64,000 nucleotides of DNA from Lantana camara (Eukaryota > Streptophyta > Magnoliopsida > Lamiales > Verbenaceae), in the NCBI GenBank assembly GCA_037501455.1, contig CM074860.1, positions 37,458,501 to 37,522,500 of the forward strand, read 5' to 3'. The translations under genes and the position numbers were made by a program. Positions within the stretch are counted from its first letter, which is position 1. Each line of letters begins with the position of its first letter. Of the stretch, positions 33,371 to 44,752 are shown piece after piece. Below the pieces are notes generated by a model. That model ran no database searches. It was not told the origin of the DNA and saw nothing but the letters and a program-made list of their open reading frames with translations.

Positions 33371-36057
33371 TCCCCTGCTTTCTTGAGTGTTTGTTTTGCT
33401 CTTCGTTTATTCGTTCCTTGTTATTTCCTTATATTGTTTATGACCTTTATGCATGGTTTACATGTTAATGTTTGAGTTATAATTGTTACATGAAATCCAT
33501 GACTTGAATTGTTATGGCCTATGAAAGCTATGAACGGATTTCTTGATTATGTGACTTCTAGACATCATTTTAATTCTTATGCATCTCATATCATGTGCAT
33601 AGCATTACCGTGCATCGTATACGGTCATTTTGAGTATCACACTACCTCTTTTGCATAGATTTGGGTCAGGTCGGAGACGAGGGCGATCCTTGAGACACTT
33701 GTGCTTCTTCTTTTGCCTTTTAAGGTGGGTTTCTCTTCTAATAGCTATGATGACCCGATATATTCCTTATGTGAAAAGTTTTGAGCCAAATTAGTATATT
33801 TATATATCAAGTCTTTTCAAGAGTAAATGATTTTGAATGTAAACCTTTCTTTTATGTATCCCTACCTTCTGATTTTGGCGAGACATGAATGGATGCATAG
33901 GCCCAGGAACTTAGTGCAAGCGGCTATCCGGGGAGGCAAAGGCCGACGGTGATCCCTTCCACTAGTTCCAACCAAAGTACGGTGATACCGGCCCTCGCTA
34001 GGAGATTAGTGCGAAATGGGAGCTGAGGCTTTTGGGGGTTTCATGTACCCCCACTTGCCGTAATTATGGGTGGCCGGGCTTTGGAAATCCGTCTACCACC
34101 CGAAGAAAAAAGGTGTATATATATGATTATGAAAGAATCGTATGAATGTGCACGTAAGACTATATGTGTGATAACGAATGAATAATGTTTATGGTTACAC
34201 AAGGTGTAGGTTGGAGAATATGCACTCGTGACACGCCGTTTCTTCGGTAAGCGAGGTATGACATCACGAGAGGGTTTCCGACGTTTTAATTTCTCTTTTG
34301 ATTTAATTTATACGTTGAATTAATTATTTACGTGTCATTTGTGCCCTAATTGTGTAAGTTTTACATTTTAACTTTCGTATTTAATTTCTAATACTTGATT
34401 GTTATTCCTGAACTACGTGTGTAGCACCCGGCGCGTGACGCCACATCCCCCGCACCAAGCCCTGACCCATATATGAAATGGGGAATCCATACACATGCCA
34501 AATCAAGGCGAACAGGGACACAACTCACTCGTAAGGCTAGGCGTGACTAACCCTTAAACCATTCAATCCAAAACTGAAAACAAAACCAGAGTAATACATC
34601 AAAACGTGGAAGCTATCATATACATTAGATCACAATGAGCCATAGGCTCTATATACAAAATAATATACGAGTGCCAATAGCCCACAAGGCCTACATATCA
34701 AGAGCGCCTATAAAATACATACCAAATAACCAAAATATAAGTATATATGTAAAGAAAATGCTAGACACAAATACACGACTCAAAAGACTTGAATTCCCGC
34801 TTAGCACTCCCAAAACCTGCAAAAACAACTGAAAACAACACGGGTTCAGTCTAAAGGAGACTGGTGGGTATAAAACAGGCCATATTAAATTTAAACACAT
34901 ACATGCAAGCTATAATCCCATACGAGGTTTTAGAACATTTCCCAAGTGGGCAAAACTAAAGAAATCATCGAAAGGGATTATAACAATCATATTCATTCAT
35001 TAGATTATTTGTGAGCCCGGCGAGAGGGCTAAGTCTCCAACCTACACCTTGTGTAATCATAATCATTATTCATTCGTTAGCACACACATAATCTTTTGTG
35101 CACATTCGTTCGATCATTCATAATCGTTCATATACACCTTTTTCCTCTGGGTGGTGGACAAGTTTGCAAGGCCCGGCCACCCATTCATTACGGCCAGTGG
35201 CATACATGAATCCCCAAAGGCCTCAGCTCCCATTCCCCGCTAATCTCCTAGCGAGGACCGGTACCAACCAATGGATCACCATCGGCCCTTGCCTCACCGG
35301 ATAGCCTTATGTACCAAGTCCCAGGGCCCGTGCATTCATTCATGTTCTCACCAAAACATTGGGTAAGGTTTCATAAAGAAAAGGGCTTTACGTTTGAAAT
35401 CATTTACTCTTAAAAAGGACTCTACATACGTATAAAAATTTTGGCTCAAAACTTTAGACATTGCTTGTATATATAGGGTCTCTTGACTAATAGAAGAAAA
35501 ACCCACCTCAAAACGGAAAGAGAAGAAGCACAGAGTCTCAAGGATCGCCCTCGTCTCCGACCAAACCCAAATCTGTGCAAGAAAGGTGAAGTGAGACTCA
35601 ATATGACCTTGTACGACGCACGACAATGCAATAAACGTGATATGGAATGCATAAGAAGTAAAATGATGTCATGAAGTCACATAATCGAATAGTTCGTTTA
35701 AGTATATTCATAACATGAAGTTTCAAGCCCAATTGTTTCATAATTCATAGTAATTCATGTCATGAATTTCATATAACAATTATAACTCAAATATATCAAG
35801 GTTACAATTATAAATTAAACAAAACAAAGGCATTCAAATCATTTAAGACACTTAAATGTACGCACAAGTACACCACATTCATGCATGCATTAAAACACAA
35901 CACAATCACACCACATGCATGCAATATATATATATATATATATTTATACTTACTCATTATGCATGCATATTACATATAATATATATACGTACACTTCATG
36001 TATGTATAATATATGATATATATAACAGCCATGCATAAATTGTATATATATGTACGT

Positions 36058-36099
<42 letters not shown>

Positions 36100-36186
36100 T
36101 ACCTATGCACACACTCATAAATTATACATATATATACGCACACACAGATGCACCAGATTTGCATCAAATAAAATTTAAATAAGGAG

Positions 36187-36309
36187 TTCCCCGCCCGGGG
36201 AAAAATTCTTCTCCACAACTCCCCGACCGGGGAAAAAGCTACTGGAAGGTCTGGAGGTAAGTCCCCGGCCGGGGACTTTTAAAGCTTAATTCTCCCTGCC
36301 AGGGGAGAA
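36187..36309 (-). repeat. Array of four CCCCG-NC-CGGGG palindromes, LTR B
   Basis: Units are at 36187-36202, 36221-36232, 36259-36278 (a perfect 20-nt palindrome) and 36290-36309. On the element's strand the array starts 474 nt after the donor-like site at 36783. The motif is shared with LTR L but not with C, E or F. Confidence 0.95.
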
Positions 36310-36777
36310 GGTTCGTGAACGAAAACTACGCAGCAGCAAGAACAAAATCCCCTGCATCTCACAACCTTAACAACAGCAACAATTAACAGGTAAAAAGGCA
36401 GCAATAAACTCACAAAATCCCAGCCACAAAGTCATGAAATTTCAGCCTCAACTCGTTCTACAAACCGGAAACAAAGAAGGATTCATGTAGCTTCACAAAT
36501 CCGTGGAGAAAACTTGAAGAATCTTGAAGTTCATTAATGGAAACATTTAATACACTCAACCACCATCAAATTCAAGTCCATAAAATCATAAATGAAGCTC
36601 ATGTGGTCACATATACATCATCAATTGAAAAGAAATCTCAAGAGAAAGCATATGAGTTCAAATTTCTTACTAACCCTTACTATTCATCATCTTGCTCCAA
36701 AACCATATCAAATCCAAGTTAAAATATGAAACTTATGGATGAAAATGACCACATAATGATTCCAAACACAAATATGA

Positions 36778-36788
36778 ACTCACCTCTT
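36778..36788 (-). other. Donor-like splice site, LTR B
   Basis: AAGAG|GTGAGT on the minus strand, with GT at 36783-36782. The same eleven bases occur in LTR L at 63061-63071. Confidence 0.45.
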
Positions 36789-37388
36789 GAAGATGATGGA
36801 GGAAAATGAAGATATGAGCTCAAATACCCTCTTGGTTGCAAGGTGACGAGAAAGGAAGGGGTTTTCTCCAAGTTTACAGTTGATTCTCCTTTCTTTCTTG
36901 GTTGTGGCCTGTCAAAATGAACAAGGAAAATATAGTACAATGATTCATGAAAATGTGGGGCCAAGAATCATGTAAAAAGGTAAAAAAATGATGGACTTAT
37001 GTGCAATTTAGTGAAAGGTGGTCATTTAGGCGCGAGGCAAACTTTCGGTGTGATTTCGGGGTATCAAACGATTTTAGAAAAATATGAGGCTTGTCTCATT
37101 GAGTCCGAATCATCGATTCAAGCTCAACAGAGGTGACAGAATTCGAATTCGAATTCCCGAGCTCAAGATATGTCCCGCGAACCAATGGTACGCTAAATGC
37201 TCTTTAGCCCCTGTTTTGGTCTCCTTCCCACAATAAAATTCGTTACCACATTAAACAAGATCGAAAAAATTAAACGAGTATATAGACGTGTTCATAACAC
37301 ATAAATCTACAACATAATAAATTTTCACAAAATTTCGGAATCAAATCAGATAGGAACGGCATGCGATCAAAACACATAAGTGCATAAC

Positions 37389-39995
37389 TGTGGCGCCCTT
37401 GCCACATCCCGCACTGAGAAATACCCCGAGTGTTAGCTTTGGGCCTTCACTCGTGATCTTTCCCAGCGAACGGTGACGAACAAACAAACAAAAGTATAGC
37501 GGGAGCATAAAATAACGCCAGTCGACATCAAACTTCAAAGATAATTATAAGGCTGGTAAGGCCGACGACAAACGACAACCGTATTAGGTATAGGTGCATA
37601 ACTGTACATACTGAGTTTCCCACGAAGGAGAAATTCAAAAACTCATAACTTCAAAACAACTATTTAAACGGCTCCTGACAACCTAGACCAACATGCCGCT
37701 TATTCGCACCTGCCTGAAGCCAAAACCAGAATAAAGGGGACGTTAGTCAAAGTGACTAAGTGAGGGGGTTATACATATATATAAACGAAATCACAAGCTT
37801 GGTTCACATTTTCCTTAATTTCGAAAACAAGGTTTAAACGTATAAGTAGGGGATAGCTTTTAGTTTGTACAAACACACACTTGTGAACCAATAATCAAAA
37901 CGATCGATCAATCACAATAACCCGGCGAGTACGGGTAAGTTCTCCAACCTTTCACACCCTGATCACAAGAAATACAAAACAGAAACCAGCCTTCTCCCTC
38001 CAATTGGTAGTCGAGGTGCCCCCCAACCAACCACACGGTCACACAGATAGGGGCAATATGCCCTGGTACCAATAACCTCACTCTATACGTTTCGTAGTCA
38101 ACCTCCGGCTACGTCCCGCATAGAGCTTCACAGAAGTACGTAGTAAAGATCAGCCTTTGGCGCACACCTCCGGGCTTCACCCACTAGATACTTCGGGCCC
38201 ATATTCCCCAAGGGCGTCCCCAAGGGTTCTATCAGATCATTACTCGCCTTTCAAAACAGTTTCACACTTTCAAACACTTTCTTTCTCTTAATCGTTTCAC
38301 AGTTCAAAATCAGACTTTTCATTTACTCACACATATATATAATATAACAAAAACCCATTTTTATAAGGAAATCCGATTTTTCAGCAAAATACTAAATAAT
38401 ATAAAACAGCTAATATATATATATAGTATCAACGGGTCAAAATCAAATTCAATAAATAAAGGTTAAGTTTTAAGAATATATATATTTACATAATATATGT
38501 TTTGGCCCCAGTTGAAAACATTTTAATCCCTCACCTGGAAATCCTCAAAAGCTGCAAAAGACAGACAGACCCAACACGATCAGGGCTCCTCCTTAGGAAC
38601 GCCTGTAACACACATATATAATTACAACTTATGACTCGACTCGAGAACCAAATAAATATGACCGACATGTACGGCTATCACATAAATCATATTATCCATA
38701 AAAACATTAGACAAATTAATCCAAGAATCACATAATCACACTTGAATTAGCAGAGTGAAAACATTAAATTTTCAACTAGGCATATGAAAGAAATCCCACT
38801 ATACTAATATACAATTTCTCAAATTTAATCGATCGGTTTGATTTTATCCTGAAATCTTTTGTTCATAGTTTAATACATATTTGAAAGAAACAAGTACTAA
38901 TTACTTTCATGACCTAATATTAAATTCTAAATTTAATCGGACAAAGATATCAATTTTTCAAAAACATCACATAAATCTTAATGATGAGATTATAAATAAA
39001 TCTCGATACATATTCCTAAAAATCAAATAAAATCAGGAAACATTTCATTACGAAATGGATAATAGAACATCAAATAGTATCTAAATTAGGAATTTAACGA
39101 ACTTAATAAAATGAGTTACTCACTGTGAACGTTATGCTGAAACTGGAGAGTTTCCAGCCGAACTGGATGGAATAAGTTCTTCTAATTTTCACCGAAAATA
39201 TTTTACTCCTCCTGTGTCCGTTTCTTTGTCCCTAAAATGCATCTATTTCCGGTTTTTCTAAAGTGACAAAACTTCCTATGCCTTAATGGAAATGATGCAG
39301 CAAGATTTTAATACAACCAATTCATTCTATTGGATGAGTGTGCCGGTTGACTATCATTAAAAGGAAAGAATATCTCACATATTAAATATTAACTAATAAA
39401 ATATTAGCCAAGTTTTCTAAAAAGAGGACAGGTAGATGAATTCTCTTTATTTGGATGCCACTTGCCTATCAGTTGTTTAAATGAGAATCCGAGTAAGCTG
39501 TTCCCTTTTTACAGCATTTATTGGGAGGAGGACAACATCATAACCAGCCTTAATGATTAAGTTTCAAATTCCCACACACTATTTATATACCTATTATAAT
39601 ATTCATATATTTAGGTACCTATATATGGTTACGTACACTGGGTGTTGGGGGTATACTAATTATATATATATAATTATTTTAAAGACAAACATGTATATGT
39701 TCCAAATACTCATTTAAAGTACATGTTTTCTACCGGTAACACATAATAATCATAGCTTTTGGATCAATTATAATTAAATAGTTAAAATCGGTACATATAT
39801 TTAGAAATTTTTAATCATTTTTTTAAACAAATTTTATATAACTTAGTCATAATAATTACACGTTGGAGTTAATTAAAATGATTTGGTCCTAATATAACAT
39901 TTAAACTATAAACTATCCGATCAAATTTCTAAACATGTCCCGATATCTTAGTTCACTTACCCGTTTTGGTTTGACTCACAATTCAGGATGTTACA
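37389..39995 (-). repeat. 3' LTR of element K
   Basis: It is 2607 bp and begins TGTAACATCC on the minus strand at 39995. TATAAATA is at 39587-39580 (reverse). The last 12 codons and the stop of gag-pol lie inside it. It is essentially identical to 44753-47359. Confidence 0.97.
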
Positions 39996-42900
39996 CTCTT
40001 CCCCCCTTAAATGAATCTGGTCCCCAGATTCCACTTCTGATCCTTCAAATAGTTCGGGGTAGTGCGTTCTCATTTTCTCCTCTGTTTCCCATGTAGCCTC
40101 TTCGGTTGTCTGATTTCTCCACAACACCTTTACTAAAGGAATCCTTTTATTTCTGAGTTCTTGATATTTACGATCCAATACTTGTACTGGTTTCATTGTG
40201 AAGGTTAGATTTGGCTCCAATTGCGTCTCCTCCCCTGAGAGAATGTGAGATTCATCTGGATAATACTTTCGAAGCTGAGAAACATGGAAGACATTATGAA
40301 TTCCTGTGAGACTTGGGGGTAAATCCAATCGATAGGCTGTTTTCCCAATTCGTTCTAGAATTTCAAATGGGCCAATGTATCTTGGATTCAGCTTTCCACC
40401 CTTTCCGATTCTCGTGAATCCTTTTCTTGGTGAGGCTTTCAAAAATACACGGTCACCTACTTCAAATTCTAGATCTCGCCGTCTCCTGTCCGCATAGCAC
40501 TTTTGCCTATCTTGGGCAGCCTTCATCCTTTGTTGGATGATCTGTACTTTCTCAATTGCATCTTGAATCAAATCTGGAGGTGTAACTCGATGAATACCAT
40601 CTTCAGTCCATCTCCAATCCTCCAAATCCCAATACAGTGGAGATCTGCATTTTCTACCATATAGAGCTTCATACGGTGCCATCCCAATTGAAGCTTGATA
40701 ACTGTTGTTGTAAGCGAACTCGATCAGCGTCAATTGTTTGTTCCAACTATCATGGAAATCTAATGTGCAAGCCCTTAGCATATCTTCTAGGTATTTGATT
40801 AACCTTTCTGATTGACCATCAGTTTGTGGGTGAGCAGCAGTACTGAACTTTAACTTAGTTCCTAAGTGGCTCTGCAAGTCCTGCCATAACTTTGAAGTGA
40901 ACTTAGGATCCCTATCGGAAACGATACTTATTGGGATTCCATGTAGTCTGACAATCTCCTGATGATACAGTTCTGCCAACTTTTCCACCTTATCAGTTGA
41001 TTTTACTGGGAGAAAGTGAGCTGATTTGGTCAGTCTGTCGATTATAACCCAGATACTATCATAACCGCCCCTAACTTTAGGAAGTCCTGTTAGGAAATCC
41101 ATAGTCACTTGTTCCCATTTCCACGTTGGTATTGGTAATGGTTGCAACGTTCCACCTGGTTTCTGATGTTCAGCTTTCACTTGTTGGCACGTAAGACATC
41201 TTTTTACGAAATCTGCCACATCTCGTTTCATTCCATTCCACCAATAATGTGCCTTGAGATCCTTGTACATCTTGTTTCCTCCAGGATGAATTGTATAAGC
41301 AGACTTATGAGCTTCTTCAAGGATTTCTCGTCTCAGTGTCGTTGGAATATAGACCCTATTCTTGTATCTGAAGATGCCCGTATCATCAAAACCGAACTTT
41401 GAATCTGGTGTCTCTTTGATCCGTTCTGCCTGTCTTTGAACCCACTCATCTGTCGTTTGCGCTTCCTTAACTCGTACACCCAAATCTGACTTAATGGTGA
41501 TATTCGCCACTCGTGGTTCAGATGTAATACGAATTCTGTTCGGTATGTTTTCATCTGAAGTTGAAGCCCCTTTCAAGCAAGCTATACTCGTTTTTCTGCT
41601 TAAAGCATCCGCTACTATGTTTGCCTTTCCTGGATGGTATTGAATTCTACAATCGTAATCTTCTAGGAACTCCATCCATCTCCTCTGTCTCATATTTAGT
41701 TCCTTCTGGGTAAATAGGTGTTTCAAACTCTTATGATCAGTAAAGATATCAAATGAAACACCATACAAGTAATGTCGCCACTTAGCCAATGCGAAAATGA
41801 CCGCTGCCAACTCCAAGTCATGGGTAGGGTAGTTTTGCTCATGGGAACGCAACTTTCTTGATGCATACGCAATAACCTTTCCTTTTTGCATCAATACGCA
41901 TCCCAAGCCTTCTTTTGAAGCATCTGTGTATACCACATACCCTTCTGATCCTTCTGGTAATGCTAGTATGGGTGCTGTGGTCAATCTCTTCTTTAACTCC
42001 TGAAAGCTGGTTTCACATTTGTCATCCCACTGAAACTTCAGGTTCTTTTTGGTTAACTGAGTAAGTGGGGATGCAATCTTGGAAAAATCTCGAACAAACC
42101 TCCGGTAGTACCCAGCTAATCCCAAGAAACTTCTTACCTCTGAAGGTGTCTTAGGTTGTTCCCAACTCATAACTGCTTCGATCTTTGATGGATCAACTTC
42201 TATACCCTTTCCTGAGATGATATGTCCAAGAAATGCAACTCGGTCTATCCAAAACTCACATTTGCTGAACTTGGCAAACAACTGGTGTCGTCGCAAGGTT
42301 TCCAACACAATGCGAAGGTGTTCTGCATGCTCTTCTTCTGATTTAGAGAACACTAGAATATCATCAATAAAGATGACGACAAACTTGTCGAGATATGATC
42401 TGAAAATTCTATGCATCATATCCATGAAAGCTGCTGGGGCATTGGTTAAACCAAACGGCATCACGATGAATTCAAAATGTCCATACCGCGTGTTAAATCC
42501 AGTCTTGGGGATGTCCTCCTTTCTGATACGAAGTTGATAGTACCCTTGCCTAAGGTCGAGTTTGGAGTAAACTCTCGATCCTTGCAATAAGTCAAACAAC
42601 TCCTCAATGCGAGGTAGAGGATACTTGTTCTTTATTGTCATTCTATTCAGCTCTCTGTAGTCGATGCACATTCTGAGGGATCCATCTTTCTTCTTTACAA
42701 ACAAAACTGGAGCACCCCAAGGTGAGGTACTCGGATTGATGTATCCACTGGCCAATAAATCGTCCAATTGTGTCTTCAATTCCTTTAGTTCTTCCGGCGC
42801 CATTCTATAAGGTGTCTTTGAATATGGCTCTGCTCCTGGAATAAGGTCGATCACGAACTCGATCTCTCGTTCTGGTGGTAGGGAGTTCAGGCTCTCAGGA

Positions 42901-44528
42901 AATACGTCAGGAAACTCTTTCACCACATCCATCTCTTCTAATTTCACTTGATCCTTCGGTCGATTGAGCAAGTAGGCAACGTATCCAGTAGCCCCAACTC
43001 TAATAAGTTGTCTCGCTTCCATTACTGAGATGATTGGTATTCGCTCTGTTTTGTCGCCTTTAATTTCCTTCTTAGATGATTTTTCAACTTCCAGGATGAC
43101 TTCCTTCTCGTAGCAGTTCACTTGTGCCCGATGCTGGAACAACCAGTCCATACCCAAAATAACCCCATAACTTTCCATCGGTATCTCGATCAGGTCAGCC
43201 GGATAGATCTTATTATTAATCTTTATGGGACAACGTCTATAAATTCGATCGGTTATAAAGCTAGATCCTAAAGGGGAACTAACTTCATACACATAAGGCA
43301 AGCACTCAACACACACAGGAAATTTTAAAGCAACATCATGAGCAATAAATGAGTGTGTCGCACCCGGATCATATAATACCCTAACTGGGATGTCTAAGAT
43401 GTTTAGCGTACCTTCTACAACTGCAGTTGGATCCACTTGTTCCTCTTCTCCCCCCAATGCGTATGCCCGAGCGCGAACAACTGGTCTCCCTGATCCTCCA
43501 GCCTGTTGGACATTTCCCACTGGTGCTCTTGGACCTTGTTGTGGTTGTGCCTTTGGGCAGTTTCTGATCAAGTGTTCGTCACTGCCACACCGTATACAAC
43601 GACCTAACTTCCTCCAGCAATTGTTTTCCTCATGATTTGGTCCACCACAAAAATCACACTTACGTTCCGGAGCATGGGCCCCCATTGGGCGTTGAGCTGC
43701 ATTAGGCTTGTGGCCTATAGGTCCATTCCCAAATTTACGAGGCTTTTTATATGTAGGTTGGTTCGTCCTTATGAATGGCCTCTTAGGTCCAGAAGATTGA
43801 TTCATTGTGTTCATTGGCACAGGAACCGATCGCATATCTCGTATCTCAGACTCCACCTCCATAGCCCTTGACACTGCGTCCGTATATTCTGTGACTTTAG
43901 AAGCCATCAAGGCGTATCTTATTTCGTGCCTAAGCCCTTGGATGAATCGCTTAGTTCTCCTCCTCTGATCCGGCACGATATGAGGCGCATAATTGATTAG
44001 ACGAGCAAATCGTGCCTCATATTCTGCAACACTAGCATTTCCTTGAATCAACTCCATAAACTCTTTCTCCCGACGATCACGAATCACTTGAGGAATATAC
44101 TTGTCTCGAAACTCAGTTAGGAATCGATTCCAAGTAATTAGTCCTCCAATAACCTGCCATCCTTGTCGTGTGAGTTTCCACCAATCTTGAGCAGGACCTT
44201 TGAGAAGGAACACTGCAAATTCTACCCGATCAGGATCTCCAATTCGTGTAACTTGAAAAATTTGTTCCATTTCAGATATCCACTCTTCAGCTTTTAGATC
44301 ATCAGTCTGACCATAGAACTTGGGTGGATTATACTTGAGGAACTTATCTAGTGCTTTCTCTTCTGCCTGCACTGGTCCTTGACACTGTTGTTGAGCCTGC
44401 TGGTTTGCTTGTTGTACACAAGCTTGTGCAAAATGTCGTGCAAAATCATTAACATTGACATTTTCAGGTGGGGCTTGTTCTGGAACTTGTGGCGGGATCT
44501 TAGCACGAGGGGGTCTTCCACGTGGCAT
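39957..44528 (-). CDS. Gag-Pol polyprotein of element K, 1523 aa, intact
   Basis: It starts at ATG 44528 ([10 protein letters not shown]); the open frame extends four codons upstream only from a GTG. Domains: capsid-like Gag at about 55-205; two CCHC zinc knuckles at 291-304 and 311-324; protease with DPG at 387-389 (usually DSG or DTG); RT with D658 and FIDD D722-D723; RNase H with D869, E906 and D931; integrase zinc finger H1074, H1081, C1111, C1114; integrase core D1144, D1205 and E1241 (35 residues between the last two); GPF motif at 1386-1388; chromodomain-like segment at about 1463-1496. This is the protease-RT-RNase H-integrase order of Ty3/gypsy. The product would package RNA, copy it to DNA and integrate it, with the chromodomain probably guiding target choice. 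No stop or frameshift is seen. Confidence 0.95.
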   Translation of the reverse strand: MPRGRPPRAKIPPQVPEQAPPENVNVNDFARHFAQACVQQANQQAQQQCQGPVQAEEKALDKFLKYNPPKFYGQTDDLKAEEWISEMEQIFQVTRIGDPDRVEFAVFLLKGPAQDWWKLTRQGWQVIGGLITWNRFLTEFRDKYIPQVIRDRREKEFMELIQGNASVAEYEARFARLINYAPHIVPDQRRRTKRFIQGLRHEIRYALMASKVTEYTDAVSRAMEVESEIRDMRSVPVPMNTMNQSSGPKRPFIRTNQPTYKKPRKFGNGPIGHKPNAAQRPMGAHAPERKCDFCGGPNHEENNCWRKLGRCIRCGSDEHLIRNCPKAQPQQGPRAPVGNVQQAGGSGRPVVRARAYALGGEEEQVDPTAVVEGTLNILDIPVRVLYDPGATHSFIAHDVALKFPVCVECLPYVYEVSSPLGSSFITDRIYRRCPIKINNKIYPADLIEIPMESYGVILGMDWLFQHRAQVNCYEKEVILEVEKSSKKEIKGDKTERIPIISVMEARQLIRVGATGYVAYLLNRPKDQVKLEEMDVVKEFPDVFPESLNSLPPEREIEFVIDLIPGAEPYSKTPYRMAPEELKELKTQLDDLLASGYINPSTSPWGAPVLFVKKKDGSLRMCIDYRELNRMTIKNKYPLPRIEELFDLLQGSRVYSKLDLRQGYYQLRIRKEDIPKTGFNTRYGHFEFIVMPFGLTNAPAAFMDMMHRIFRSYLDKFVVIFIDDILVFSKSEEEHAEHLRIVLETLRRHQLFAKFSKCEFWIDRVAFLGHIISGKGIEVDPSKIEAVMSWEQPKTPSEVRSFLGLAGYYRRFVRDFSKIASPLTQLTKKNLKFQWDDKCETSFQELKKRLTTAPILALPEGSEGYVVYTDASKEGLGCVLMQKGKVIAYASRKLRSHEQNYPTHDLELAAVIFALAKWRHYLYGVSFDIFTDHKSLKHLFTQKELNMRQRRWMEFLEDYDCRIQYHPGKANIVADALSRKTSIACLKGASTSDENIPNRIRITSEPRVANITIKSDLGVRVKEAQTTDEWVQRQAERIKETPDSKFGFDDTGIFRYKNRVYIPTTLRREILEEAHKSAYTIHPGGNKMYKDLKAHYWWNGMKRDVADFVKRCLTCQQVKAEHQKPGGTLQPLPIPTWKWEQVTMDFLTGLPKVRGGYDSIWVIIDRLTKSAHFLPVKSTDKVEKLAELYHQEIVRLHGIPISIVSDRDPKFTSKLWQDLQSHLGTKLKFSTAAHPQTDGQSERLIKYLEDMLRACTLDFHDSWNKQLTLIEFAYNNSYQASIGMAPYEALYGRKCRSPLYWDLEDWRWTEDGIHRVTPPDLIQDAIEKVQIIQQRMKAAQDRQKCYADRRRRDLEFEVGDRVFLKASPRKGFTRIGKGGKLNPRYIGPFEILERIGKTAYRLDLPPSLTGIHNVFHVSQLRKYYPDESHILSGEETQLEPNLTFTMKPVQVLDRKYQELRNKRIPLVKVLWRNQTTEEATWETEEKMRTHYPELFEGSEVESGDQIHLRGEECNILNCESNQNG
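39996..40009 (-). other. Polypurine tract of element K
   Basis: On the minus strand it reads AAGGGGGGAAGAG immediately before the 3' LTR. It is also coding sequence, because the gag-pol frame runs through it. Confidence 0.9.
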
Positions 44529-44540
44529 TGCTGCAATCAC
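44529..44540 (-). other. Possible splice acceptor before K gag start
   Basis: The minus strand reads GTGATTGCAG|CA then ATG. TTGCAG is acceptor-like. Together with a donor-like site at 46487 it would remove about 1.95 kb of leader, including most of the LTR and the primer site. This is inferred from motifs only, and the upstream pyrimidine tract is weak. Confidence 0.25.
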
Positions 44541-44734
44541 AACTTACTGACAATAGGATGCATGATTGATTAGAGCAAAATCGTATAAGGCACTAAAATA
44601 TCACGTAGGCACGTACCACAGATACACATAAAAGCACATAATGACTCAAATCTTATAGCCGTACAACCTAGACTCACTCCAATACCCAATCTAGACTCAT
44701 TCTAAACACAACAAGGGCTCCGATTTCCAACCGG

Positions 44735-44746
44735 GCTCTGATACCA
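44735..44746 (-). other. Primer-binding site of element K
   Basis: TGGTATCAGAGC on the minus strand, 6 nt after the 5' LTR end. It is a full 12-nt match to the sequence expected for initiator tRNA-Met. Confidence 0.95.
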
Positions 44747-44752
44747 CCCAAA

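Larger units (their letters stand above)
30014..34419 (+). mobile_element. C: gypsy-type LTR inserted in D gag, itself interrupted
   Basis: It starts TGTAAGGCCCCGAC at 30014, with ATTTG just before it as the likely duplication. It is interrupted by solo copia LTR I (30621-32570), resumes at 32576 and is cut at 34420 by element B. Its right end is therefore outside the window, and it cannot be decided whether it is a solo LTR. The GC block with hairpin is at about 33880-34110. No coding sequence is seen. Confidence 0.8.
34420..37388 (-). repeat. 3' LTR of element B, main part
   Basis: It runs from TGTAGCACCCGG to the K insertion. The last bases ATAAC (37384-37388) are the K target duplication. 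It contains the hairpin GC block (35145-35330), AT microsatellites at about 35925-36090, the palindrome array and a donor-like site. No gene is supported. Confidence 0.9.

Noticed and set aside
44529..44540. GTG start giving a 1527-residue K polyprotein
   Set aside because: Nuclear plant genes normally start with ATG; the first ATG is four codons downstream at 44528.
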